Position numbers and translations under genes: made by a program. Below the pieces are notes generated by a model. The model searched no databases. It saw only the letters and a program-made list of their open reading frames with translations, and was not told where the DNA came from. DNA of 64,000 bases from Shimia sp. (GTDB lineage: Bacteria; Pseudomonadota; Alphaproteobacteria; Rhodobacterales; Rhodobacteraceae), in assembly GCF_022448905.1 (NCBI RefSeq), contig NZ_JAKVCW010000015.1:61641-125640 (forward strand), in the 5' to 3' direction. Below, piece by piece: positions 47,147-56,732 of this stretch (the first letter of the stretch is position 1; every line of letters starts with the position of its first letter).

Positions 47147-47967
47147 ATGCCTCAGACAATTCTCATTACCGGAGCGTCTTCCGGGATCGGCAAAGAAACT
47201 GCGAAGCTTTTTGCGGCGCGTGGGTGGAATGTGGTTGCGACCATGCGCGCACCAAAAAAGAAGAAGAGTTGACGTCGCTTGATAACACGTTGGTGACGCG
47301 GCTGGATGTGACCGACGCAACATCCATCGAAGCGGCAGTGGCTGCTGGCGTGACGCGATTTGGCAGAATTGATGTGCTGTTGAACAATGCCGGTTATGGC
47401 GCCTATGGGCCCTTGGAGGCGTTTCCAATGGAGCGCGTTCGGCGTCAATTTGATACCAATGTGATTGGTTTGATTGAGACCACCAAGGGGGTGTTGCCAC
47501 ATATGCGGAGCAATGGGGCGGGCACCATTGTCAATGTGTCTTCAATTGGGGGGCAAATAACATTTCCACTTGGCGCACTGTATCACGGCACAAAATTTGC
47601 GGTGGAAGGGATTTCCGAAGCTCTGCATTTTGAACTCGAGGCGGCAGGCATCAAAGTCAAAATTGTCGAGCCAGGAATGATTGCTACTGATTTTGGCGGC
47701 CGGTCGTTTGACTTTGTGAATGATGAGAGCATGGCCGAATATCAACCGGTTGTGCAGGCGTTGTTCAGCACGTGGGGTAGTGAAGAAATGACGGCCAATG
47801 CCTCGCAACCTAATGTGGTGGCTGAGGTGATTTGGGATGCCGTGACGGATGGGACCGATACGTTGCGATACCGGGCTGGTGCAGATGCGGTTGAGTTGCT
47901 CAACAACCGTAAAGCGCTTGACGATGCGACCTTCATTGGCGGGTTGAAAGCGCAGCTTGGACTTTGA
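47147..47967 (+). pseudogene. short-chain dehydrogenase/reductase gene with -1 frameshift at a slippery heptamer
   Basis: The true start is the ATG at 47147 after AAGGAG. It encodes QTILITGASSGIGKETAKLFAARG, the NAD(P) site, and then runs to a stop at 47270-47272. The rest of the enzyme (TRLDVTD, NNAGYGAYG, NVSSIGG and the catalytic YHGTK) lies in the -1 frame to 47967. The switch point is A-AAA-AAG at 47254-47260; slipping back one base gives RAPKKEEELTSL and a normal full-length SDR of about 273 residues. It may be a mutation, a lost A in the homopolymer during sequencing, or true -1 frameshifting. Confidence 0.85.
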
Positions 47968-48154
47968 GCCCAATGGGTGGGCTGGCCGCTGGTCCAAAAG
48001 TGGCCTTCCAACGTAATTGATACCATTGGATCGCAACTAAAACTTTGGCTCGAGACCATCAATTTTTGGATCGGGCCGACCTCACCCTAGAAGCAATGCC
48101 GCTTAGTAGGGGAGACAAAAACAACTTTTGTAGCGAACAGGGAGACCTATAGCC

Positions 48155-48619
48155 ATGGCAATTTCACTAAAGTTGAACGGGGAGACCCATACGGTTGAGG
48201 CCGAACCGGGCACACCGCTGTTGTGGGTGATCCGGGATGAGTTGAAGCTCACCGGCACAAAATTTGGGTGCGGGGTTGCGTCCTGCGGCGCCTGCACGGT
48301 GCATATGGACGGCGAGCCGGTGCGCTCTTGTCAGACGTATATTGAAGACGTCGAAGGGGCGGAGATCACCACCATCGAGAAGATGGAAGAGGACAAGGTG
48401 GGCGCGGCAGTGCAGCAGGCCTGGCGCGAGCTGGATGTGGTGCAGTGCGGTTATTGCCAGTCCGGGCAGATCATGAGTGCGGTTGGTCTGTTGCGTGAAA
48501 ATGCGACCCCGACCGCTGAAGAGGTGGACGAATATATGTACGGTAATGCCTGCCGCTGTGCCACCTATCAACGTATCCGCGCGGGCGTTCTGCGCGCGTC
48601 TGAAATTCTGGAGGCTTGA
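48155..48619 (+). CDS. iorA: isoquinoline 1-oxidoreductase-type (2Fe-2S) small subunit
   Basis: 154 residues. Plant-type [2Fe-2S] cluster cysteines are in the CGVASCGACTVHMDG region and a second helical-bundle cluster is in QCGYCQSGQIMS and NACRCATYQRI. This is the electron-transfer subunit of the xanthine dehydrogenase/isoquinoline oxidoreductase family. It is six bases from the large subunit gene. An aldehyde or heterocycle substrate is likely, and the exact one is not known. Confidence 0.88.
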   Translation: MAISLKLNGETHTVEAEPGTPLLWVIRDELKLTGTKFGCGVASCGACTVHMDGEPVRSCQTYIEDVEGAEITTIEKMEEDKVGAAVQQAWRELDVVQCGYCQSGQIMSAVGLLRENATPTAEEVDEYMYGNACRCATYQRIRAGVLRASEILEA

Positions 48620-48624
48620 GAGAT

Positions 48625-50802
48625 ATGACTGCCAATATTTCCCGTCGCGGATTTCTGAAATCTGCCGCTGCCGCCGCCGCTGTGTTGTATGTCGGGGCCA
48701 CGCCGGATGGCGCGGCCGCTGCTGGATCTTCGGATGCGATGCTCAACCCGTTTGTGAAGATCGACAGCGATGGCAATGTGATTGCCATAATCAAACATTT
48801 CGAGAAGGGGCAGGGGCCTGCCACTGGTCTGTCGACGTTGATAGCCGAAGAGCTTGGTGTGACCATGGCGCAGATTGGCTATGAGTTCGCCCCCTCTGAT
48901 CCTCAGGTCTATAACAACCTGTTCTTTGGACCGTTTCAGGGCACTGGTGGCTCGACCGCCATGGCCAACTCCTGGATGCAGTACCGCACCGCAGGCGCAA
49001 ATGCGCGTGAGATGCTGATCAAGGCGGCGGCGCAAGCTTGGGGCGTGGATGCCGCGGGTTTGGACATCCAAGAGGGCATGGTCACCGGAGGTGGTCAATC
49101 TGCCCCACTAGGTGAGTTTGTGGCCGCGGCGGCAGAGATTGCGCCATCTGAAACACCGCGTTTGCGGGACCAAACCGAGTGGAAGATCATCGGAAACGAA
49201 GCGACGCGGCGTTTGGACAGCCCGATCAAAGTCAATGGCCAGGCCAAGTTTGGCATGGACGTGCACCTGCCCAATCAGATGGTGGTGATGATCAAGCGCA
49301 CACCTCAACGGGGCGGCGTGGTTGCCGGGTTTGATGACAGCGCGGCCAAGGATGTAAAAGGCTTCATCATGGCGATGCCGCTGCCGACCAAACATGGTGT
49401 GGCGGTCTACGCGGAAAACACTTGGGCGGCGATGCAAGCGCGCGCGGCGATCGAGGTGGACTGGGATATGTCTGCAGCCGAGACGCGCTCTTCGCAGGAA
49501 ATCCGCGATGAAATCATGGCCGCCTTGGAGGCCGCGCCGGTCTACAATGTGAACAAGGCGGATACACCTGCCATCAGCTCGGCAGTGGATGGGGCGGCTC
49601 AGGTGGTGGAGAAAGCTTTCTATTTCCCGCTGCTGGCCCATGCGCCAATGGAGCCGATGAACTGTACGATCGAGCAGACAGCAGAGGGCGACATTGTCCT
49701 GCATGACGGGGCGCAGATGCCGACCGGGCCACATATGGCGTATCAGCAAATCTTTGGTCTGCCAGCGGAAAAGATCCACATCAAAACCATGCTGACAGGT
49801 GGGTCTTTTGGGCGTCGGGCAACGCCGGATGCGGATTATCAGGTGGAAGCGGGCTTGGCCTTTGTGATGACCGACCGGTCTCGTCCGGTGAAACTGGTTT
49901 GGGATCGTGAAGACGACATTCGAGGCGGATACTATCGGCCAGCGACGGGGCACAAGGTGCGCGTAGGTCTAGATGCTGACGGTAAGATTGCCGCCTGGGA
50001 ACATCAGGTGGCAGGTCAGTCGATCATGAAAGGCACGGCGTTTGAGGCGTTTTCGGTCAAGGATGGCGTGGACCATTCCACGGTCGAAGGTCTGGCTGAC
50101 AGCCCTTATGTCATTCCGAACATGGCGGTTGGTTTGACCGACACCGAGAAGGCCACGTCTGTTTTGTGGTGGCGCTCAGTGGGGCACACGCACACCGCCT
50201 ATGTGATGGAAGTCATGATGGATATGGCCGCCAAGGCGGCAGGGCGCGATCCGGTGGAATTCCGGTTGGCTTATCTGGAAGGTGGTGACAAAGACGCGCA
50301 GCGCAAGGCGGGCGTTTTGAAGCTCGCCGCCGAGAAAGGCAACTGGGGCAATCCGGCGGCAGGCAACGTGCAGGGCATCGCGGTGCACAAGTCCTTTGGG
50401 TCTTTTGTGGCGGAGGTGGTCGAAGTGTCAGGCACGCCTGCGGATGGCATCCAGATTGAGAAGGTCACGGCAGCGGTTGATTGCGGCATTGCGGTGAACC
50501 CGGATGTGATCCGGGCGCAGACCGAAGGCGCCATTGGCTACGGCATTGGGCACGCGATGCGGGACCAGATCACGCTGGACGGCGGGGCGGTGGAGCAATC
50601 CAATTTCCCGGATTACGAACCGCTGCGGATTTCCGACATCAAGGCGATTGAGACGCATATTGTGGCCTCTGCCGAAGCGCCCACAGGCATTGGTGAGCCA
50701 GGGACACCGCCATCGGCGCCCGCGTTGGCAAATGCCATTGCACAGCTGGATGTTCAGGTGGCCGAGCTGCCAATGAGCGAAAACGGCGTGTCTTTCGTCT
50801 AG
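48625..50802 (+). CDS. iorB: molybdopterin-dependent oxidoreductase large subunit (IorB-type)
   Basis: 725 residues from the ATG at 48625; a TTG three codons upstream is an alternative after GGAGG. The N-terminus ISRRGFLKSAAAAAA is a twin-arginine signal, so the enzyme is folded with its cofactor and exported, with the small subunit carried along. The molybdenum domain shows GTGGSTAM, TGGSFGRRA and the active-site GEPGTPPSAPALANAI with the catalytic Glu. Related enzymes oxidise aldehydes or N-heterocycles. The usual cytochrome c subunit and XdhC-type maturation gene are absent here. Confidence 0.9.
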   Translation: MTANISRRGFLKSAAAAAAVLYVGATPDGAAAAGSSDAMLNPFVKIDSDGNVIAIIKHFEKGQGPATGLSTLIAEELGVTMAQIGYEFAPSDPQVYNNLFFGPFQGTGGSTAMANSWMQYRTAGANAREMLIKAAAQAWGVDAAGLDIQEGMVTGGGQSAPLGEFVAAAAEIAPSETPRLRDQTEWKIIGNEATRRLDSPIKVNGQAKFGMDVHLPNQMVVMIKRTPQRGGVVAGFDDSAAKDVKGFIMAMPLPTKHGVAVYAENTWAAMQARAAIEVDWDMSAAETRSSQEIRDEIMAALEAAPVYNVNKADTPAISSAVDGAAQVVEKAFYFPLLAHAPMEPMNCTIEQTAEGDIVLHDGAQMPTGPHMAYQQIFGLPAEKIHIKTMLTGGSFGRRATPDADYQVEAGLAFVMTDRSRPVKLVWDREDDIRGGYYRPATGHKVRVGLDADGKIAAWEHQVAGQSIMKGTAFEAFSVKDGVDHSTVEGLADSPYVIPNMAVGLTDTEKATSVLWWRSVGHTHTAYVMEVMMDMAAKAAGRDPVEFRLAYLEGGDKDAQRKAGVLKLAAEKGNWGNPAAGNVQGIAVHKSFGSFVAEVVEVSGTPADGIQIEKVTAAVDCGIAVNPDVIRAQTEGAIGYGIGHAMRDQITLDGGAVEQSNFPDYEPLRISDIKAIETHIVASAEAPTGIGEPGTPPSAPALANAIAQLDVQVAELPMSENGVSFV

Positions 50803-51263
50803 GCTATCGGCGCATCGCGATCACGATGGTTGCGGTGCGCCGTCACCCCGAATTTTGGGCAACTCAGGGACGGCACTTCGCAACGCCAGAGTTTGCGAAA
50901 AAGTGGCGAACCCCGAAGCTGTTTGACGCTTTCCCGCCTTACTGGTGTTCAGTTGGAATCCCCGTACATGACCGTGCCAACGCGCGGTGAACCGTCGACG
51001 GCTGATGTCGATAGGGAAACCGTTGTGAAGCGCCAGTGCACAGTCATGTGCAAATATCCCAAAACAGGACACCCGTGTCTGTTCCATTGCGCTATGAAGG
51101 AACAATGTCGGTGGGCAGGATCCGGAGATGGGTCTTGTAGGTGTGGTCTTTATCTTTAGGCGTGTGACTTGATCGGAGATGGCCCCGTTAAAGTGGTGCG
51201 CAATTAACCAGTCAGGAACAATTGAATTGTAGGAGAGAAGTCCGCACGACTTGAAAAAGCAAT
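50803..51263. other. intergenic region between iorB and a hybrid kinase gene
   Basis: 461 bases. I see no supported gene; one open frame (50830-51159) has no ribosome site, no composition match and no domain. A perfect ACAATT-G-AATTGT palindrome lies at 51218-51230, near the kinase start, and could be regulatory. Confidence 0.4.
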
Positions 51264-53804
51264 GTGTCTAGAGGGCAGAAATTGGGAATTTTGGCTACGA
51301 TAACCACGCCCTTTCGCTCTTCGATTGGGTTGGTGGTTCTAGCGTGCTTTCTGGTGCTTGTCACCGCGTGTGGCTCTGTGTTTGGTCGGCTTTGGGAGGC
51401 GGAAACTGAAGCGCTGAAGCGGGAAGCGGTCACCGTGCAAAACACGTTCAACGCCCACAAGCAGCAGCGCCTTTCCGAAATTGAACGCTATGCAGCGTCC
51501 AATGCGGCATATCAGAATATTGACCAGTCGTTTTCACAGGCCTGGGTTGAGACCCGGTTTGGCGAGGAGTTGGCGCGGGATTCCAACTATAATGGCACGT
51601 TCCTGATGGCGCCCAACGGAGAGATTGTTTTTGAGAACATTCCACAGGAGGAAAGCTGGAGCGCTGCCGATGTCCAAAGGTTGATGAGCAAAAAGCGGAC
51701 CTTCGCCGACATCCGAGACAATTTTTTTGTGGCCGCCCAGAGCCTGCCAGAAACCGGGAGCTTCTCCGGCCATTTCCCCGCGCTGTCCAATATTGAGGTG
51801 GTGACGTTTGGGGAGGAAGTCGCCTTGGCGGCATCCTTTGCGATTGTGCCAGACCCCGGAGGAATCGCGCTGACAGCACAGGCGCCGCATATTCTTGTCG
51901 CGGTGTATTGCATAGACGCGGACTACTTGAGCCACGTGCTGCGGGATTTGCCCGTCTCCGATTTGGAGTTCATCCGCACAGAACCAACCGATCAGAACAG
52001 CGTTCCGTTATACAGTGACGAAGACACGGTCGCGGGGTATCTTGTTTGGCAACCCATGAGCCAGTCGATGGAAATCCTGGTGGCGTCGACTCCCTTCTTG
52101 ATCGTGTGTTTCTGCGTGATCTTTGCCATAGCGGTCTACTCGCTTCACCAGAACGCGCGTGGCCGGGTTGCGCTCAAAAGGCGGGAGCGGCTTGTGGAAG
52201 ACAAGCAGCGCGAATTGGAGCACGGAAAGCGTGCTCTGGAGCAGGCGCATGAGGACCTCCAAAGCAATCAGGAGGAGCTTTACCGGTTGTCATTGGTCGC
52301 CAAACACGCCTCTGACAGCATCATTCTGAGCAATGCCAAGAGCGAAATTCTTTGGGTGAATGACGGTTTCTCACGGATGACAGGCTACCGCGCGGATGAG
52401 GCGATTGGAGCGACACCTGGTGAGCTTTTGAACGGGCCGGACACAGACTTTGGCACCGTCGCGAAGATCCGGGATCATATCAAGCGTGGCGAAGAATATT
52501 ACACGGAAGTCCTGAGCTACACCAAATCTGGCGCGCCGTTTTGGGTGGAGGTCAATGTGGTGCCGGTTCTGGATGATACAGGCGCAGTTGAGTTTATTGT
52601 CGGTGTTGAGCGTGACATTACCCATACTAAGGCGCATGCGCGTGAGTTGGCTGACGCGAAGCGCGCAGCGGAGCAGGCGGATCGTGCGAAGTCTGAGTTT
52701 CTTGCCAACATGAGTCATGAAATCCGGACCCCGATGAACGGGATCATGGGAATGGCAGACCTCCTGGCGGAAAGCGAATTGGGGGCAGAAGAGCAAGCCT
52801 ATGTAGACGTTGTCCGCAGCTCGTCCAATGCCTTGTTAAAAATCATCAATGACATTCTGGATCTGTCACGGCTTGAGACGGGCGCGGTCGAGATCGCAGG
52901 CGCTGATTTTGATCCGCGCAGTTGCGTTGAGGCGTCGGTGGACTTGCTGCGTCCCAAAGCGAAAGAAAAGGGGATTTCGCTGACGGTGACCTATGCCGAG
53001 GACTTGCCGCGCTGGGCGCATGGGGACGATGGGCGACTGCGCCAAATTTTGGTGAACCTGGTTGGAAATGCCGTGAAGTTCACGTCCGAAGGGGCTGTGA
53101 CGGTGCGTGCCTCGGCTGCTGATGGGGATCCGTACCTTCTCAGTATTGCGGTGGAGGACACCGGGATTGGCATTTCCGAGGAACATGCCAGCCATGTTTT
53201 TGATCGCTTTTCTCAAGCCGACACAGCCACGACGCGTGCCTATGGTGGGACCGGACTGGGGCTCACCATTTCCAAGGCTTTGGCGGAGCGTATGGGGGGC
53301 GATATCACGTTGCGGTCTGAATTGGGTAATGGCTGTTGTTTCACTGTGCAGCTGCCCTTGGCGCCTGCGCAGAAGCCAAGTCTGTCTCTGGTGACCAAAG
53401 AGCATTCCCGCGCGACAACACAACTTTCACCCTGTGTGGTTCTGTTGGCGGAGGACAATAAGGTGAATCGCCTGTTGATCCGCAAATACCTGAGCGACCA
53501 ACCCCTGGAGCTTGTCGAAGCGGAAGACGGCCGTAAGGCAGTGGATTTGTGTCGGGACGTGCAGCCCGACATTGTGCTGATGGATATGTCCATGCCGGAA
53601 CTGGATGGGGTGTCTGCGACGCGGGAGATCCGCGCCTTGGGAATTGGGCAGCCGACGATTGTCGCCCTGACGGCCAATGCGTTTGAAAGCGACCGCAAGG
53701 CGTGTCTGTCTGCCGGAATGGATCATTTTCTTTCTAAGCCCATCGACAAGAATAGTCTGCTCCAGACCTTGGCAGCGCTTCAGGTCGAGAGGATGGGGGT
53801 ATAA
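51264..53804 (+). CDS. membrane hybrid sensor histidine kinase with periplasmic CHASE4-like and PAS domains
   Basis: 846 residues from a GTG; a TTG at 51282 has a better site (AGAGGG, six bases) and would shorten it by six residues. Order: membrane helix (about 14-32), periplasmic sensor of about 230 residues with the CHASE4-like W-V-E-T-R and GTFLMAPNGEIVFEN pattern, second helix (about 270-290), coiled coil (about 300-340), PAS (about 345-450), HisKA with His485, HATPase_c (DTGIGIS, GTGLGLTI), and a receiver with Asp774. It is not a close copy of the kinases at the left end. No partner regulator is adjacent. Confidence 0.92.
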   Translation: MSRGQKLGILATITTPFRSSIGLVVLACFLVLVTACGSVFGRLWEAETEALKREAVTVQNTFNAHKQQRLSEIERYAASNAAYQNIDQSFSQAWVETRFGEELARDSNYNGTFLMAPNGEIVFENIPQEESWSAADVQRLMSKKRTFADIRDNFFVAAQSLPETGSFSGHFPALSNIEVVTFGEEVALAASFAIVPDPGGIALTAQAPHILVAVYCIDADYLSHVLRDLPVSDLEFIRTEPTDQNSVPLYSDEDTVAGYLVWQPMSQSMEILVASTPFLIVCFCVIFAIAVYSLHQNARGRVALKRRERLVEDKQRELEHGKRALEQAHEDLQSNQEELYRLSLVAKHASDSIILSNAKSEILWVNDGFSRMTGYRADEAIGATPGELLNGPDTDFGTVAKIRDHIKRGEEYYTEVLSYTKSGAPFWVEVNVVPVLDDTGAVEFIVGVERDITHTKAHARELADAKRAAEQADRAKSEFLANMSHEIRTPMNGIMGMADLLAESELGAEEQAYVDVVRSSSNALLKIINDILDLSRLETGAVEIAGADFDPRSCVEASVDLLRPKAKEKGISLTVTYAEDLPRWAHGDDGRLRQILVNLVGNAVKFTSEGAVTVRASAADGDPYLLSIAVEDTGIGISEEHASHVFDRFSQADTATTRAYGGTGLGLTISKALAERMGGDITLRSELGNGCCFTVQLPLAPAQKPSLSLVTKEHSRATTQLSPCVVLLAEDNKVNRLLIRKYLSDQPLELVEAEDGRKAVDLCRDVQPDIVLMDMSMPELDGVSATREIRALGIGQPTIVALTANAFESDRKACLSAGMDHFLSKPIDKNSLLQTLAALQVERMGV

Positions 53805-54080
53805 AAGCGCAGAAGCTGTTTTGGAGTGTGGCCCATGTCAGTGTGAGTGCTGCAAGAGCAAGAGCTTTTTAGAGTTTGTGGACGCCGAAGTGTTTCTAAT
53901 AGCGGCGGAAAATACCTGCGGGGCTGGGCAAAAACATACGGGAAATTCTCTCACTTCACGGTAGGGCTCAAGGGTAACCGATTTTGCGAAAGCTGCCGTG
54001 CGGGGGCAATCTATGCATGCGCTATGAAACCGGAAGATAGGGCACACAGACCTTCCGGCAAATTCACGCATGACAAGACT

Positions 54081-54878
54081 TTAAGATCGCCATCCCAACA
54101 TGCGCCGTTCGATGAAGCTGATGACCGCGCTGACCACAACGCCGAGCAACGACAGGATCACTACCCCGGCAAACAGACGCTCCAGATCATATAGCGAGCC
54201 GGCTTCCAGGATATAGGCGCCGATGCCATATTGCGCGCCGAGCATTTCGGCGGCGACCAGCAGGATAATCGCAATCGACAGGCTGATGCGCAGGCCTGAC
54301 AGAATACCGGGCAAAGCGCCGGGCAAAATGATCTTGCGCACAATCGACCACCACGACAGGCCAAAGCTCTGTCCCATGCGGATCAGCGTGCGGTCCACGT
54401 TGTCCACTGCGCCATAGGTGGCCACGACGGTTGGGGTGAAGGTGCCAAAAGCGATGAGCGCGTATTTGGAGCCTTCGCCAATGCCAAACCAAATGACAAA
54501 CAATGGCAGCAACGCGATTTTCGGGATCGGAAAAATGGCCGCGATCACTGGCACAAGGCCGGAGCGGATGTAGGAAAACAGCCCGATCAAGACGCCAACC
54601 GAGATGCCAATGCTAACCCCGAGGGTGGCACCCACTGCGAGACGGGCCAAAGATGGGCCAAGGTGCTGAAACAGCAAGCCACTGGAGTAGAGTTGGCGGA
54701 AGGTTTCCAGAACGTCGGACGGTTTTGGCAGTGTCAGTGCGGAGATCCAGCCTGCGCGGGTGCCCCATTCCGCCACCAGGATGAGGACTACAAATACCAT
54801 CACGCCAATCCAGGCTTGGGGTTTGGGAGCAAATCCGCCGCCGCGGAACGCAACTGTGCGTTTGGAGGTATCAGACAT
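54081..54878 (-). CDS. ABC transporter permease (NitT/TauT family)
   Basis: 265 residues from the ATG at 54878 after GAGGAGC; the open frame extends further upstream into the ATPase gene. About six membrane helices with the coupling motif GQSFGLSWWSIVRKIILPGALPGILSGLRISLS. It forms the channel for a taurine/sulfonate/nitrate/pyrimidine-type importer. It overlaps the ATPase gene by eight bases and is the last gene of a gntR-SBP-ATPase-permease operon. Confidence 0.92.
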   Translation of the reverse strand: MSDTSKRTVAFRGGGFAPKPQAWIGVMVFVVLILVAEWGTRAGWISALTLPKPSDVLETFRQLYSSGLLFQHLGPSLARLAVGATLGVSIGISVGVLIGLFSYIRSGLVPVIAAIFPIPKIALLPLFVIWFGIGEGSKYALIAFGTFTPTVVATYGAVDNVDRTLIRMGQSFGLSWWSIVRKIILPGALPGILSGLRISLSIAIILLVAAEMLGAQYGIGAYILEAGSLYDLERLFAGVVILSLLGVVVSAVISFIERRMLGWRS

Positions 54879-55638
54879 GCAGAAGCTCCTCATCTGCCGC
54901 GCGGGCTTCGTCACGCATCAGGTTCCACAGCCGTTTTTGATAAGCGTCCAAATCCGCATCGCCAAAGGCGCGCTCGGACAGTGGCTTGTCGATCTCGACG
55001 ATCTCCCGGATTTGTCCCGGGCGGCGTGACAGGACAACCACTTTGTGTCCCAAACGCACGGCTTCGGCCAGGTTGTGAGTGACATAGACCGCCGTGAACG
55101 GCTGGCGCGACCAGAGGTTCACCAGATCATCCATCAAAAGCTCGCGTGTCTGGCTGTCCAGCGCAGACAAAGGCTCATCCATCAACATCACCGCAGGCTT
55201 CACAGCCAAGGCGCGGGCAATGGCAACACGTTGTTTCATGCCGCCGGACAGTTGTTTTGGCAGAGCTTTGGCAAAATCTGTCAGCCTGGTACGGGCGAGC
55301 ACATCGTCAATGATCTCCCGCGCCGCTGCGCTGCGAATGCCATGATCCTCCAGCACAAGCGAGATGTTGCCCTTGACGGTGCGCCACGGCAGCAGAGCAA
55401 AATCCTGAAAAATATAGGTCAGCGGGTTGAGACAGTCTTTGGGCGCATCGCCAACTTGCAGCACCTGGCCGCGCTGCGGGCGTTCTAATCCACCAATGAA
55501 CCGCAACAACGTCGATTTTCCGCATCCCGACGGGCCAACGATACAGATGATCTGTTGGTTGGGGATGTCGAGGGTGATGTCGCGCATCACCTCAAAATCA
55601 TCGTAGGAATGGCCAATGCCCTCAAGCCTGATGTCCAT
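54871..55638 (-). CDS. ABC transporter ATP-binding protein (NitT/TauT family)
   Basis: 255 residues from the ATG at 55638. Walker A GPSGCGKST, the Q-loop FQDFALLPWRTV, signature LSGGMKQRVAIARAL, Walker B MLMDEPLSALD and the H-loop VTHNLAEA are intact. It drives the importer formed with the neighbouring permease. The QDFALLPW Q-loop is typical of SsuB/TauB-type proteins. It lies 58 bases after the binding protein gene. Confidence 0.93.
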   Translation of the reverse strand: MDIRLEGIGHSYDDFEVMRDITLDIPNQQIICIVGPSGCGKSTLLRFIGGLERPQRGQVLQVGDAPKDCLNPLTYIFQDFALLPWRTVKGNISLVLEDHGIRSAAAREIIDDVLARTRLTDFAKALPKQLSGGMKQRVAIARALAVKPAVMLMDEPLSALDSQTRELLMDDLVNLWSRQPFTAVYVTHNLAEAVRLGHKVVVLSRRPGQIREIVEIDKPLSERAFGDADLDAYQKRLWNLMRDEARAADEELLHV

Positions 55639-55696
55639 TGTCTGCCTCAAATAGTCTGCGGCGGGGCAGTTTGGACCGCCCCTCCAGAGAGCGGTT

Positions 55697-56710
55697 TTAG
55701 CCGCCGATGGTTTTTACGTAGGAGCTGTCCACAAGGGTGTCGAGCGTGATGTCTTTGCCCACCAGGCCTTCGGATTGGAACCAGCTCAGCTGATCCTGAA
55801 CGGAGCCCAGGTTCAATGCCGCACCGGAGCTGATACGCATGGTGCCATTGATGATAGAGCCTGCGGCCTTGGCGCGTTCGCGGTCTGTGTAGACATACTT
55901 ATGGATCAGATCGACCATTTCGTCCTGATCGGCGGTGCCGTCAATCATCGCCGCCGCATAGTCATCCACACCTTTGGAGAATCCGGCCAGGAAACTCTCG
56001 GTCTGGCCACGCTCATTGGCGGCGTTGTTGGCGGAGGTGAAAACCGTTGTGACCTGATAGTCTGGAATATAGTCCGCCACATTGCCCACGATGTGCCATG
56101 CGCCGGCTTTGGCCAGTGGCTTGGCGATATGGGGCACAATGGACCAGCCATCAACCTGGCCGGACTTCATTGCGCCAATGATCGCCCCGACTTTTTGCAG
56201 CGGCGTGTAGCTCAGCTCGATGCCTTCGGCTGCGGCCATCTTGGCGCCCATGTAGTGGAAGGATGAACCAGCCTGGGTGATGGCGTATTTCTTGCCATTC
56301 AGATCTTTCAGGCTCTGGATGCCAGCCTGATAAGACGCGTCGGAGATCAGGTATTTCTGACCGTCAATGCCTGCTTCTTCTTGCAGCGCACCGCCAATAA
56401 CCTTGATCGCGCCTTTGTCTGCGAGGCTGATGAGGCCGCCGGAAATCGCGGTTACGGCGTAGTCGATGTCTCCGCTGGCAATCGCCACGGCCATAGGCTG
56501 GGCCGCCTGGAAGAATTCGAACTCCACGTCCAGACCGGCCTCGGCAAAATAGCCGCGCTCAAAGGCCACGAAGTTGCCGGAGTGGGATGTGAAGCGCAGC
56601 GCGCCCACTTTGATTTTCTTGTTCATGGCCAGAGCTGGCGCGGCGAGGCCGCTGGCTGCCACGGTGCCGCCCATCAGGGCCATTGCCTTACGGCGCGAAA
56701 GTTTGATCAC
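55697..56710 (-). CDS. ABC transporter substrate-binding protein (NMT1/TauA-like), Tat-exported
   Basis: 337 residues. The start KLSRRKAMALMGGTVAASGLAAPALA has the twin-arginine pattern S-R-R-K, so it may be exported folded. The mature part follows the NMT1/TauA type: IKVGALRFTSHSGNFVAFERGYFAEAGLDVEFEFF and VAIASGDIDYAVTAISGGLISLADKGAIKVI. It binds a small organic nitrogen or sulfur compound, or a thiamine precursor-like molecule. The substrate is not predictable from sequence. Confidence 0.92.
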   Translation of the reverse strand: MIKLSRRKAMALMGGTVAASGLAAPALAMNKKIKVGALRFTSHSGNFVAFERGYFAEAGLDVEFEFFQAAQPMAVAIASGDIDYAVTAISGGLISLADKGAIKVIGGALQEEAGIDGQKYLISDASYQAGIQSLKDLNGKKYAITQAGSSFHYMGAKMAAAEGIELSYTPLQKVGAIIGAMKSGQVDGWSIVPHIAKPLAKAGAWHIVGNVADYIPDYQVTTVFTSANNAANERGQTESFLAGFSKGVDDYAAAMIDGTADQDEMVDLIHKYVYTDRERAKAAGSIINGTMRISSGAALNLGSVQDQLSWFQSEGLVGKDITLDTLVDSSYVKTIGG

Positions 56711-56732
56711 GTTATCCTCCCAATGATCTGTG

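Noticed and set aside
50830..51159. A 109-codon open frame with several cysteines
   Set aside because: No ribosome site, no recognisable domain, and an Arg/Ser/Cys-rich composition typical of chance frames.
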